A stretch of DNA of 64,000 nt from Novibacillus thermophilus. Its GTDB lineage: Bacteria; Bacillota; Bacilli; Thermoactinomycetales; Novibacillaceae. Positions within the stretch are counted from its first letter, which is position 1. Every line of letters begins with the position of its first letter. Positions 17,982-26,353 of this stretch are shown in pieces. Under the pieces are notes generated by a model that was not told the DNA's origin, searched no databases, and saw only the letters and a list, made by a program, of their open reading frames with translations. The position numbers and the translations under genes were made by a program. The stretch spans positions 1,612,001 to 1,676,000 of the forward strand of contig NZ_CP019699.1 in NCBI RefSeq assembly GCF_002005165.1, in the 5' to 3' direction.

Positions 17982-19274
17982 TTGTCTGAAAAAAAGCCAT
18001 CGATTGCAACGGCTGTGCAACAGCATCTAGCACAGCGTTTCCGCATCACCCGGGTTTATATGTTGACAGGATTGGTCTTTCTCGGCCCAGCATGGATCAG
18101 TCTGATCCACGCATCCGTGGCCATTAGTCAAAACGAGTGGCATCATCCTTCGTTTTTGGCAGCCATTCATCTGTTCGTGGTCGGCTTTGCCTTGACCGTG
18201 GTGTACGGGGCCATTGTCCAAATCGTCCCAGTCGTCTTCCAAGGCCGCCTGTATTCAATCCGGCTCGGCTACGTACAGTACATGTTTACAGTCCTCGGCG
18301 CTTGTTCCTTTCCGGTGGGATTTCTAGCAGAAAAGTGGAACGTCGTTGCAGCTGGAGGCTGTTTGGTACTTGTGTCATTCGTTCTTCTTTGCTGGAATCT
18401 AGGCCAGAGCATCCGCACATTGAAAAAACGGACAGAAGCGTTGGGAATCACGGCGACGTTTCTATTTTTACTTATCACCGTGATCTTAGGGATTGGCATG
18501 TCTTTAGGAGCATCTCTCGGAAACCGGTCCGCGTGGTCTATACACATCATCGTTGGCGTGACCGGTTGGTTCACCACTTTAATCTTGGCACTTACTCCCC
18601 GACTGATGAGCTTCTTTGTTTCGTCCCACTATAAGAAGTTGCGACACAGCAAACCGGAGTTCTTATTTTTAGGCGGCATGTTGGCTGTAGTCGCCGGGAC
18701 GGCATTGAAAGACGAGGGGATGGGAGTGTCTGTCGCGGTGGGTCTCTCAGTCGGAGGTTGGATTGTATATGGTTGGGGTTACTTCCAACTATTGATGAAC
18801 TTGTATATCCATTTCCGGAGGAGACGGCGTCAAGATGTGGAGTGGATTTTAAACTGGATCGTCGCCGGACTGTACGGAGGATTTCCAGTGTTGGGGATCT
18901 GGGCCATCGCTTCCAGCCGGCTCGGAGACAGATGGACGCTCGCTGTGATGATGGTGTTGATCTTCGGCTTCCTGCAGTGGTGCATTGCGGCATATATGGC
19001 CAAGATCATGCCGTTCTTACGGAGAGCAGGGCGTTACCCCCACGGAACGGCTCCTGAAACCGATCGCGGATCCCGGAAGCGACCGCCTGCCATACGTGAC
19101 ATGATCCCTAAGACACCTACTGTCACAGCCTTGTTAGGATATGCCACTGGCGCTATTTTCTTGCTGACAGGTGTTCTGATCGGCCAGGCTGCGTTCACCC
19201 TTGCAGGCGCCATCGTGGGGACTGTGGCATGGATTCTTTATGTTGCAGCGATGGTGATCATGTACCAGCGGTGA
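17982..19274 (+). CDS. NnrS / heme-copper-oxidase-I-like membrane protein
   Basis: 430 residues with about 11-12 hydrophobic segments and no ATPase or transporter motif. Conserved His in membrane segments (FLAAIHLFVVGFALTVVYGAIVQIVPVV; IHIIVGVTGWFTTLILALTPRLMSFFV) recall heme- or copper-binding NnrS and cytochrome-oxidase-subunit-I-like proteins. NnrS proteins ease nitrosative stress. TTG start at 17982 behind GGAAGGAAG. Neighbours with DUF2249 proteins, a ferredoxin and a Crp/Fnr regulator support a role in anaerobic nitrogen-oxide metabolism. Exact family membership is uncertain. Confidence 0.65.
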   Translation: MSEKKPSIATAVQQHLAQRFRITRVYMLTGLVFLGPAWISLIHASVAISQNEWHHPSFLAAIHLFVVGFALTVVYGAIVQIVPVVFQGRLYSIRLGYVQYMFTVLGACSFPVGFLAEKWNVVAAGGCLVLVSFVLLCWNLGQSIRTLKKRTEALGITATFLFLLITVILGIGMSLGASLGNRSAWSIHIIVGVTGWFTTLILALTPRLMSFFVSSHYKKLRHSKPEFLFLGGMLAVVAGTALKDEGMGVSVAVGLSVGGWIVYGWGYFQLLMNLYIHFRRRRRQDVEWILNWIVAGLYGGFPVLGIWAIASSRLGDRWTLAVMMVLIFGFLQWCIAAYMAKIMPFLRRAGRYPHGTAPETDRGSRKRPPAIRDMIPKTPTVTALLGYATGAIFLLTGVLIGQAAFTLAGAIVGTVAWILYVAAMVIMYQR

Positions 19275-19301
19275 GCATCAGCCTCTCATGATCATACAAA
19301 C

Positions 19302-19344
19302 TGTGCGATGTCTCACATTACGGGTCTGCCCATCATGTTAAGAT
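19302..19344 (+). promoter_or_regulatory. Crp/Fnr-type box 3 with correctly spaced -10
   Basis: TGTGC-GATGTC-TCACA at 19302-19317 (one mismatch). Centre 19309.5 predicts a start near 19351; TAAGAT at 19339-19344 is in the -10 position. Drives the DUF2249/ferredoxin pair. Confidence 0.6.
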
Positions 19345-19377
19345 CAACACAAGTAAGTAGAAAGGGATGATACACTC

Positions 19378-19617
19378 ATGACCATTCAACCATTTGCCGT
19401 GCGTCTCGATGTAACACAATTTCCGCCACAAGACAAGCACCGGGTCATCTTTGAAACATTCGATAACTTGGCACTCGGTCGCAAGATGGAAGTGATGAAT
19501 GACCATGATCCTAAGCCGTTGTATTACCAGTTTCAGACGGAACGCCCCGACCAATTTAAATGGGAATACTTAGAGGAAGGACCTGACGTCTGGCGCGTGT
19601 CCATCGAGAAAGCGTGA
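19378..19617 (+). CDS. DUF2249 protein, single domain
   Basis: 79 residues: VRLDVTQFPPQDKHRVIFETFDNL then FQTERPDQFKWEYLEEGPDVWRVSIEK. This is one DUF2249/TusA-like unit, where the strand after the phosphate-loop-like region carries D-P-x-P-L-Y. AAAGGGATG precedes the ATG. The stop is 30 bases before the ferredoxin ribosome site, so the two form a short operon behind Crp/Fnr box 3. No cysteine is present, so a TusA-style persulfide carrier role is excluded. Confidence 0.85.
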   Translation: MTIQPFAVRLDVTQFPPQDKHRVIFETFDNLALGRKMEVMNDHDPKPLYYQFQTERPDQFKWEYLEEGPDVWRVSIEKA

Positions 19618-19647
19618 GCTGACAGATAATGGGAAGGAGGGATCTAC

Positions 19648-19881
19648 ATGGCGTATGTCATCACGTCACCGTGTATCGGCGTGAAAGACGCCTCATGCGT
19701 GGAGGAATGCCCAGTGGACTGCATCCACGAAGGTGAAGACCAGTACTACATCGATCCGGACACGTGCATCGATTGCGGTGCTTGCGAACCGGTATGTCCG
19801 GTGGAGGCGATTTTTGCAGAAGAGTTCGTACCGGAAGAAGAGCAAGAATTTATACAGAAAAACGCCGACTTTTTCAAATGA
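19648..19881 (+). CDS. Bacterial-type ferredoxin (two Fe-S clusters)
   Basis: 77 residues. First motif C-x7-C-x3-C-P ([20 protein letters not shown], Cys 9, 17, 21) plus Cys 25; second motif C-x2-C-x2-C-x3-C-P ([16 protein letters not shown]). The wide spacing of the first motif is the 7Fe pattern ([3Fe-4S] plus [4Fe-4S]), common in Bacillus and thermophiles. Acidic C-terminus (EEEQEF). Cytoplasmic electron carrier; here perhaps the electron donor in an anaerobic reductase system. GGAAGGAGG lies ~9 bases before ATG. Confidence 0.93.
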   Translation: MAYVITSPCIGVKDASCVEECPVDCIHEGEDQYYIDPDTCIDCGACEPVCPVEAIFAEEFVPEEEQEFIQKNADFFK

Positions 19882-19903
19882 TAGGTTACCGTTATTTTCA
19901 CTG

Positions 19904-19934
19904 TGAGGGTACGCGAATCGTGCCCTCATTTTTT
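19904..19934 (+). terminator. Rho-independent terminator after ferredoxin
   Basis: TGAGGGTACG-CGAAT-CGTGCCCTCA (one G-T pair) followed by a run of T. Confidence 0.85.
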
Positions 19935-20049
19935 ACGTTCTGCGTCCCTATACCGTGTGAATGTGCATCCGTGTTTTATTGGAAATTATGACAATCATGG
20001 CGTTAGAATAAAAGTAGCACGAGAAGCATTATGGTAAGGGGAGACGTGC

Positions 20050-20733
20050 ATGGATCATCACATGGTGGAGCTGCTGCAAAATATCCCTCTATTTAATGAA
20101 TTGACATACACGGAATTAAAACACCTGACATCAATTACGTCCATCCGCACATATGAAAAACATACATTGGTCTTTGTCGAAGGAGAAACACGGGAAGCCG
20201 TTTTTTTCATTCGAGCGGGAATGATCAAGACGTACAAAGTGGATGAAGAGGGTAATGAACAAGTGATTTCTTTATTGCAGAAAGGCGATATGTTTCCACA
20301 CGTCGGTTTTTTTGACGATTCGCCTTATCCGGCGACCGCTGAAGTGATCGAAAGAGCCGAGTTACTCGTGATCCGTATCGACGATTTTGACCAGCTTCTC
20401 ATGGAAAAACCAAAAATTGCGATCAAAGTGATGAAAATGATGGGACAAAAGATTTTCCAGTTGCAAGAGCGGTTGCAAGAGTTGATTTCAAGTGATGTGT
20501 TTCGCAGGGTTGTTCACACGTTGTTGCGCCTTGCGGATGAATATGGGGAACAAAAGGGTGACGGCATCTTTATTGGACTACCGATGACCAACCGGGACTT
20601 CGCAAATATGGTCGGTACGTCGCGTGAATCGGTGAACAGGGTTTTGAACCAATTGAAAAAGAGACAGCTCTTAGATATTGATCGCAAAGGCATCCTCATC
20701 TACGACCTAGAGGCGTTACGACTGGCGGAATGA
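20050..20733 (+). CDS. Crp/Fnr-family transcription regulator without cysteines
   Basis: 227 residues: cyclic-nucleotide-binding-type beta roll (about 15-120), dimer helix (KIAIKVMKMMGQKIFQLQERLQEL) and a winged helix. The recognition helix TSRESVNRVL keeps Arg192, Glu193 and Arg197 in the positions that in E. coli CRP read TGTGA (R-E-x-x-x-R). There is no cysteine in the whole protein, so an Fnr-type iron-sulfur sensor is excluded; a heme/NO-sensing DNR-type or ligand-free mode is possible. Three TGTGA-N6-TCACA boxes lie in the 3 kb upstream, so it is the natural regulator of that group. GGGGAGACG precedes ATG 20050. Confidence 0.9.
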   Translation: MDHHMVELLQNIPLFNELTYTELKHLTSITSIRTYEKHTLVFVEGETREAVFFIRAGMIKTYKVDEEGNEQVISLLQKGDMFPHVGFFDDSPYPATAEVIERAELLVIRIDDFDQLLMEKPKIAIKVMKMMGQKIFQLQERLQELISSDVFRRVVHTLLRLADEYGEQKGDGIFIGLPMTNRDFANMVGTSRESVNRVLNQLKKRQLLDIDRKGILIYDLEALRLAE

Positions 20734-20868
20734 ATACGTTTGTGTCAAAAAGCTGACATGAGAGTCGCTGATTCGATTCATCATCCCACTTTCCCATCTC
20801 CTTTATGTGCTGCTACATAAATACACCGGTAACGAGTCATCCTAATCGAGAAAGGGGAAGGTGGCTCT

Positions 20869-22353
20869 ATGAAGCAAGTTTCGTTAGTGTACTGGATCGG
20901 TATGGCGATTGCTACTGTCTTTGTCATTTGGGGTGTCATCGCTCCAAACAACCTTATCGGTGTAATGGAAAGTGCGCAAAATGTATTATTGCGCGTGTTT
21001 GGGTGGTTTTATCAATTTTCAGCCACTTTTTTTATGTTGCTCGCGCTGTTTTTGGTTTTTTCGAAATACGGCAGAATCAAATTGGGCGACGACGAGGATC
21101 GGCCGGAATACAGCCGTCCGACGTGGATTGCCATGCTGTTTAGTGCCGGTATGGGGATCGGCCTCTTGTTTTATGGTGTATCTGAACCGGTTTCACATTT
21201 TGTCAATCCTCCTTATGGACCCGGAGGAACGCCTGAGGCAGCAAAACTTGCGCTCCGGTACACGCATCTCAACTGGGGACTGCATGCTTGGGCAATTTAT
21301 GCCATTATCGGACTGTCTTTGGCTTACTACAAGTTTAGAAAAAAGGTGCCCGGTTTGATCAGTGCCACGTTGTATCCACTTCTCGGGAAAAAAACTCAAG
21401 GACCGATTGGAATTGCCGTTGACTTAGTTGCTGTCTTCGCGACCGTGTTTGGTGTAGCGGCGTCACTCGGTCTCGGTGCGGCGCAAATTAACAGTGGTCT
21501 TTCTTACTTAACCGGCATTCCCACTGCTTTTTGGATACAATTGATCATCATTGCCGTGACCACGGTTCTGTTTATTTTGTCAGCCGCTACCGGTCTCAAA
21601 CGCGGTATCAAATATTTAAGTAATGCCAATATGATGTTGGCAGTCATCCTGTTCTGTTTGTTTTTCGTGTTGGGACCGGTGGGATTTATCCTCGACTTAT
21701 TCACGACTGCGGTCGGTGAATACATTCAGTATTTGCCGAGCATGTCACTGCGGATGGCGCCATTTAATGCGGAAAATGCGGAATGGCTGCGCAATTGGAC
21801 AATTTTTTTCATGGCCTGGTGGATTGCCTGGTCTCCGTTTGTCGGCACGTTTATTGCCCGCGTGTCGAAAGGGCGGACTGTCCGAGAATTTATGGTTGCC
21901 GTATTGCTTGTGCCAACCACAGTGTGTGTCATTTGGTTCTCTGTGTTCGGTGGGACAGGTATTTACTTTGATTTGTACCAAGGAACTGAAATTGCGGCAC
22001 AATCATTGGAAACGGCCTTATTTTATACGTTTCAACAACTGCCTTTGAGCGGCACGATGTCTGTCATTTCTCTGTTTTTGATCACGACGTTTTTCATCAC
22101 GTCGGCCGATTCAGCGACATTTGTGCTCGGGATGCAAACGACAAATGGCAGTCTCAACCCGCCTAATTTTGTGAAGATCAGTTGGGGACTGTTTTTAGCG
22201 GCAACGGCGATCATTCTGATGGGGACAGGCGGTTTGAGTGGATTGCAGACAGCGATCATCGTCAGCGCGTTCCCACTGACCATCGTGTTGCTCTTTATGA
22301 GTTATGCAGTGTTAAAAGCGTTCAGGCAGGAAGTACGGAAAGAAAGGAACTGA
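20869..22353 (+). CDS. BCCT-family osmolyte (betaine/choline/carnitine) transporter
   Basis: 494 residues, about 12 membrane segments. Family signature WWIAWSPFVGTFIARVSKGRTVREF (the segment 8 region with the tryptophan-rich substrate box) and the early AMLFSAGMGIGLLFYGVSEPVSHF. The C-terminus is short (RQEVRKERN) without a long osmosensing tail, which resembles OpuD more than BetP. GAAAGGGGAAGG precedes ATG 20869. Imports a trimethylammonium compound with Na+ or H+. Single-gene transcript, not clearly linked to its neighbours. Confidence 0.92.
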   Translation: MKQVSLVYWIGMAIATVFVIWGVIAPNNLIGVMESAQNVLLRVFGWFYQFSATFFMLLALFLVFSKYGRIKLGDDEDRPEYSRPTWIAMLFSAGMGIGLLFYGVSEPVSHFVNPPYGPGGTPEAAKLALRYTHLNWGLHAWAIYAIIGLSLAYYKFRKKVPGLISATLYPLLGKKTQGPIGIAVDLVAVFATVFGVAASLGLGAAQINSGLSYLTGIPTAFWIQLIIIAVTTVLFILSAATGLKRGIKYLSNANMMLAVILFCLFFVLGPVGFILDLFTTAVGEYIQYLPSMSLRMAPFNAENAEWLRNWTIFFMAWWIAWSPFVGTFIARVSKGRTVREFMVAVLLVPTTVCVIWFSVFGGTGIYFDLYQGTEIAAQSLETALFYTFQQLPLSGTMSVISLFLITTFFITSADSATFVLGMQTTNGSLNPPNFVKISWGLFLAATAIILMGTGGLSGLQTAIIVSAFPLTIVLLFMSYAVLKAFRQEVRKERN

Positions 22354-22428
22354 TACGGAGACTGCCAAAAAAAAGCGGACTGAGTTTGGATTCTCTTGCG
22401 GTTCTAAACTGTTTTACGTTTTTGCTTG

Positions 22429-22560
22429 TCAAAGTTAAAAGTTGAGCATAACTCCCGAAACTTATCTCAATTAATATTGTTTGTGTAATGGACAAACTTT
22501 ATTTTTTTGATATATAATACAATTAAAGAAACCGTTATCAGGGAGGGAAATGGTGAGGCT
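22429..22560 (+). repeat. Duplicated promoter segment, copy A
   Basis: Shares with 22715-22835 the ordered blocks CAAAGTTAAA, CAATATAGTTTGT-like, ACAAACTTTAT, AAACCGTTATCAGG and GGTGAG. Copies are diverged, about 287 bases apart, and each contains a GTTTGT-N7-ACAAAC palindrome. The 22354-22988 stretch carries no gene apart from these control elements. Confidence 0.7.
22479..22518 (+). promoter_or_regulatory. Promoter with XylR/ROK-like operator A
   Basis: Palindrome GTTTGT-GTAATGG-ACAAAC at 22479-22497 overlaps a -35-like TGGACA (22489-22494); TATAAT stands at 22513-22518, 18 bases on. The palindrome resembles the B. subtilis xyl operator core (GTTTGT...ACAAAC), so repression released by xylose or a related sugar is expected. 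Confidence 0.65.
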
Positions 22561-22714
22561 TTGCTTTACGTGCTAGCTCTGCGAGGTTTGATTTACGCGG
22601 AAGAGCAGGCATGGTAGGATGGCGAGGTTTTTCGCTCTTCCGTTAGAAAATGTGCTGCAGAGGCTCCGTGTCAAGTCGAGGTTACAGTGTACTGTTTGTG
22701 CTACATTTTACTTA

Positions 22715-22835
22715 CCAAAGTTAAAGGTGAGAAGAACTTCCGTAAGACTTGATCACTCACTCAATATAGTTTGTATAATAAACAAACTTTATAAACCGTT
22801 ATCAGGAAGGGATGGTGAGAATTTACTTATCGATT
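22715..22835 (+). repeat. Duplicated promoter segment, copy B
   Basis: Second copy of the segment at 22429; slightly shorter because the AT-rich spacer between the operator and AAACCGTTATCAGG is reduced. Confidence 0.7.
22769..22787. promoter_or_regulatory. XylR/ROK-like operator B
   Basis: GTTTGT-ATAATAA-ACAAAC, perfect 6-bp arms. A TATAAT (22774-22779) lies inside it, with TTGATC 19 bases upstream, so bound repressor would cover the -10 element. Confidence 0.65.
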
Positions 22836-22885
22836 CTATTGAACCTGAGTAAATGACGAATATGGTAATTCCAAAAATTTTTTCC

Positions 22886-22898
22886 GGAAGCGTTTTCC
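22886..22898. promoter_or_regulatory. Candidate CcpA (cre) site
   Basis: GGAAGCGTTTTCC is near-palindromic around CG and fits the core A-A-N-C-G-N-W-N-N-C of cre, with mismatches at the outer positions. It lies about 90 bases before the importer gene, where catabolite repression would act as a roadblock. Confidence 0.4.
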
Positions 22899-22922
22899 CT
22901 TTTGTGTAAAGATGGACGGTTA

Positions 22923-22940
22923 CCATAGGAAGTCCTATGG
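22923..22940. promoter_or_regulatory. 18-bp perfect palindrome before the importer operon
   Basis: CCATAGGA-AG-TCCTATGG, perfect arms of eight bases, 49 bases before ATG 22989. Either an operator for a second regulator or a small RNA hairpin in the leader. Confidence 0.4.
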
Positions 22941-22988
22941 AGACGGTATCCTACATCCATGGTATCTGTTTGGATAAAGGAGTGAGAG

Positions 22989-24305
22989 ATGATGAAAAAA
23001 ATATTAGGATTCCTTTTAGTTGTTTCGTTGTTTTTCCTTATGACAGCTTGTTCAAGTGATAGTCATGAAGTCAATGAACAGGATAATGAAAAGCAAAGCA
23101 ATGGGGAAGAAATTTCTGGGGAAATTACAGTCATGGGATGGGGAGGTGGAGAAGAACTACAAGCCCGAAAAGATGCCACTAAAATTTTCCAAAAAATGTA
23201 TCCTGACGTTAAAGTTGATGAAATATGGCTTCCCGCTGATAGCATTGATGAAAAGCTTGATGCTGCGCTTGCTGCAGGAGATGCAGCTGATGTTATTATG
23301 TTATCACCTGACTGGAAAGCTCTTCGTGCAAAATGGTTTGAAGATTTAACTCCATACTTTGAAAAGAATAAAATAGATGAATCATTATTTACTCCAGGAG
23401 CGGATGATGGTTATGTACTTCAGGACGGTAAACGGGAAGGAATGCCTACAACACAATCATGTTTTCTGATTGCTTATAATAAGGAAATTTTTGATGAAGC
23501 CGGAGTTCCCTATCCTACAAATGATTGGACCTGGGATGACTTTGCAGAAATTGCAAAGCTAGTTTCTTCAGGTTCTGGAGCTGATCGAACATACGCTATT
23601 GTTTCACATTGGATACTTAATAGTTTTGCACCTTATCTGTATGGTGGAACACCTTATAATGAAGATTGGACTACACAAACTATTGATTCTCCAGAAACAA
23701 TTAAGGCATTAAAATTGATTGAAGAGTTAATTAAAGCTGAGGCAATACCTGATGATGCTGCATCAAAAAGTATTCCAATGGATGCAATGTTTGTGACTGG
23801 AAGGGCAGCCATGTATCCATTAGGATTGTTTGAGGCTGGTGAAATAGCTAAAAAAGTTGGAGATAGTTTTGAGTGGGGTGTTGTACTACCACCGAAAGAT
23901 CCAAATGGCAAACACACAAATATTAAATTTCAAACAGGATGGGCAATGAATAAAGATTCGAAGAACAAAGAAGCTGCTTGGGCTTATATAGAGACAGTTT
24001 CATTGAATAAAGAAGTTAATGATATCTATGCTAAGGTTGGGATTCCTGCATTAAAGGAATCAGCTGAAACTACGTTTGCTGAAATGACGATCCCAAATAC
24101 TGATATTAAACAAACTGAGTATTTGAATGGGCTTGAGGATGCCGTCACTTTCCCATGGGGAGGCTCTATACAAAAAGCGGCTGACATATTTTTTCAATTA
24201 ATGGATGAGATTAAAACTCATAAAAGCACTGCTAAAGACGCTGTTGAAAAATATGCACCAAAAATGCAAGATGCACTGGATGACATTCATGAGAGAAGCC
24301 ACTAA
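22989..24305 (+). CDS. ABC (xylo-)oligosaccharide-binding lipoprotein
   Basis: 438 residues. Lipoprotein signal LVVSLFFLMTAC-S; then an acidic linker and an extracellular solute-binding type 1 fold (ITVMGWGGGEELQARKDATKIFQKMYP, DVIMLSPDWKALRAKW, WTWDDFAEIAKLV). GGAGTGAGAG before ATG 22989. First gene of the importer-GH43 operon controlled by the ROK-like operators. The following glycosidase and pentose genes suggest xylo- or arabino-oligosaccharides as substrate (inference). The coding sequence is visibly more A+T-rich than the aldehyde dehydrogenase downstream. Confidence 0.92.
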   Translation: MMKKILGFLLVVSLFFLMTACSSDSHEVNEQDNEKQSNGEEISGEITVMGWGGGEELQARKDATKIFQKMYPDVKVDEIWLPADSIDEKLDAALAAGDAADVIMLSPDWKALRAKWFEDLTPYFEKNKIDESLFTPGADDGYVLQDGKREGMPTTQSCFLIAYNKEIFDEAGVPYPTNDWTWDDFAEIAKLVSSGSGADRTYAIVSHWILNSFAPYLYGGTPYNEDWTTQTIDSPETIKALKLIEELIKAEAIPDDAASKSIPMDAMFVTGRAAMYPLGLFEAGEIAKKVGDSFEWGVVLPPKDPNGKHTNIKFQTGWAMNKDSKNKEAAWAYIETVSLNKEVNDIYAKVGIPALKESAETTFAEMTIPNTDIKQTEYLNGLEDAVTFPWGGSIQKAADIFFQLMDEIKTHKSTAKDAVEKYAPKMQDALDDIHERSH

Positions 24306-24387
24306 CTTAGAACCATTAATAAATAGGAGGAAAGAATTATTTTTCCTCCCCCTTACTTTTAGTAATGAATTAGCGAGGGGTGAAATA

Positions 24388-25284
24388 ATGATAAAAAAAT
24401 ATAGTACAAAAGAAAAAAGTGAAGCGAGACTATTTTATATATACATATCACCTTGGATTTTAGGATTTATAATATTTACATTATATCCAATAGTATATTC
24501 AATGATATTGGTTTTTACCAATGCTGATAATACTGGGATCGGTACATTTATTGGATTAGATAATTTCATTAAGGCGTTTACTGAAGATGCCCTTTTCGTT
24601 AAATCCTTGTTAAACACAATTTTTTATGTAGCAATTCAGGTTCCATTAAGTATAATCCTATCAATTTTAATAGCAATCGCATTAAATAAAAAAAATATTA
24701 AAGGAATTCAGCTTTTTAGAGCAGCGGTTTATGTACCGTTTGTTACAGCAGGTGTTGCGGTAACGTTGTTATGGGGATGGATTTTTAATTCGCAGTTTGG
24801 ACTTATAAATTATGCGCTTTCACTATCTGGAATAGAAGGCCCTAATTGGCTAAGTGATGAAAAATGGGCGATGCCAGCCATAATCATCATGATGCTTTGG
24901 TCAATTGGTAATTCAATTATTATAACACTTGCGGGTTTACAGGATATACCAAAACAATTGTATGAGAGTACTGAAATAGATGGTGCAAACGGTATTCAGA
25001 AGATTATTTATATCACGATCCCTCTATTGACACCTACCATATTTTTTAATTTAGTAATGGGAATAATAAACGGATTTCAAATTTTCACGCAACCATACGT
25101 TTTAACAGAAGGTGGGCCTAATCATGCTACTTATACAATCATGATGCATATATACAATCATGCATTTAAATATGGTGAGATGGGATATGCTTCAACATTA
25201 GCATGGATTTTATTCAGTATTATTATGATCCTTACTCTGATTATAAACCAGACATCTAAACGTTGGGTACACTATGACAATTAA
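24388..25284 (+). CDS. ABC sugar permease, MalF/UgpA type
   Basis: 298 residues from ATG 24388, seven bases after GAGGGG; the frame is open from 24205 but that part overlaps the binding-protein gene. Six membrane segments (first YISPWILGFIIFTLYPIVYSMI) and EAA loop YESTEIDGANGIQKIIYITIPLL. Forms the pore with the next permease. No ATPase gene follows, so a shared ATPase encoded elsewhere is needed. Confidence 0.92.
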   Translation: MIKKYSTKEKSEARLFYIYISPWILGFIIFTLYPIVYSMILVFTNADNTGIGTFIGLDNFIKAFTEDALFVKSLLNTIFYVAIQVPLSIILSILIAIALNKKNIKGIQLFRAAVYVPFVTAGVAVTLLWGWIFNSQFGLINYALSLSGIEGPNWLSDEKWAMPAIIIMMLWSIGNSIIITLAGLQDIPKQLYESTEIDGANGIQKIIYITIPLLTPTIFFNLVMGIINGFQIFTQPYVLTEGGPNHATYTIMMHIYNHAFKYGEMGYASTLAWILFSIIMILTLIINQTSKRWVHYDN

Positions 25285-25302
25285 CACTTGGGTGGTGTAA
25301 AC

Positions 25303-26184
25303 ATGCTAGGTCGAGTGGAAGCTCAAAAACAGATAAATTCATCTAACAATAGAAGCATTGATCTTGTTAAAAGTATTTTCGGTTATATTGTTTTAACAAT
25401 AATTGCATTGATCTTTATTTTCCCGTTTTTATGGATGGTTGCTACTTCCCTTAAATTACCAACAGAAGTCTATACAATCCCTCCAAAATTGTTGCCAGAA
25501 ACAATAACATTTGAAAATTTTATTGAGGGTTGGCAATATGCAGATTTCACCAGGTATACATGGAATACGATTGTTGTAACAACTTTAGCGGTTTTAGGAA
25601 CCGTAATCTCTTCATCCTTTGTTGCTTATGGATTTGCAAGATTTAAATCGCGTTACAGCACTTTGCTTTTTACGATCGTTCTTGGTACCATGATGCTTCC
25701 TGATCAAGTTCTTCTGATACCGACTTATATTTTATTTTCTAAAATCGGTTGGTTAGATACGCTTAAACCCCTTATCATCCCTTCATATTTTGGAGGTGGG
25801 GCGTTCAATATTTTCTTACTAAGACAATTTTTTAAGACAATCCCCAAAGAGTTAGATGAAGCTGCTTATATTGATGGAGCAAATTCATTTCAAATATACT
25901 ATAAAATACTATTACCACAAATAAAACCTGCTTTGACAACAATTGCAGTTTTATCAATTGCATACCATTGGAATGACTTTCTGAACCCCTTAATTTACTT
26001 AAATAGTGAGGAAAATTTTACACTTGCAATTGGTTTAAAATTTTTCGAGAATTCTTATGGATCTACACAAATCCAAATGCTTATGGCAGTTTCCTTAATA
26101 GCCGTAATTCCATTAATTATACTGTTTATAATCGCACAAAAATATTTTGTTGAAGGTATCACAATGTCAGGATTAAAGGGGTGA
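25303..26184 (+). CDS. ABC sugar permease, MalG/UgpE type
   Basis: 293 residues from ATG 25303 (GGGTGGTG upstream; an in-frame TTG at 25288 is less likely). Six membrane segments beginning IVLTIIALIFIFPFLWMVATSLK and EAA loop LDEAAYIDGANSFQIYYKILLPQ. Partner of the preceding permease; 18 bases separate the genes. Confidence 0.92.
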   Translation: MLGRVEAQKQINSSNNRSIDLVKSIFGYIVLTIIALIFIFPFLWMVATSLKLPTEVYTIPPKLLPETITFENFIEGWQYADFTRYTWNTIVVTTLAVLGTVISSSFVAYGFARFKSRYSTLLFTIVLGTMMLPDQVLLIPTYILFSKIGWLDTLKPLIIPSYFGGGAFNIFLLRQFFKTIPKELDEAAYIDGANSFQIYYKILLPQIKPALTTIAVLSIAYHWNDFLNPLIYLNSEENFTLAIGLKFFENSYGSTQIQMLMAVSLIAVIPLIILFIIAQKYFVEGITMSGLKG

Positions 26185-26353
26185 TCGAAACATTTCCTAA
26201 AGAGACATTTATACAACATATTATAAGGAGACAATAAATTAGTCGTACTAGATACACAAGATTAGGAAAGGATTAAATCTCTCTTTCCGATCTTGGCTCA
26301 CAATATATAAGTGATGTATGTGCAAAAAACACATGACCCAGAAGGTGATAATA

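Noticed and set aside
22429-22835. Possible CRISPR or tandem-repeat array before the importer operon
   Set aside because: Only two diverged copies, each with promoter and operator elements; no regular repeat-spacer pattern. No CRISPR array seen anywhere in the window.
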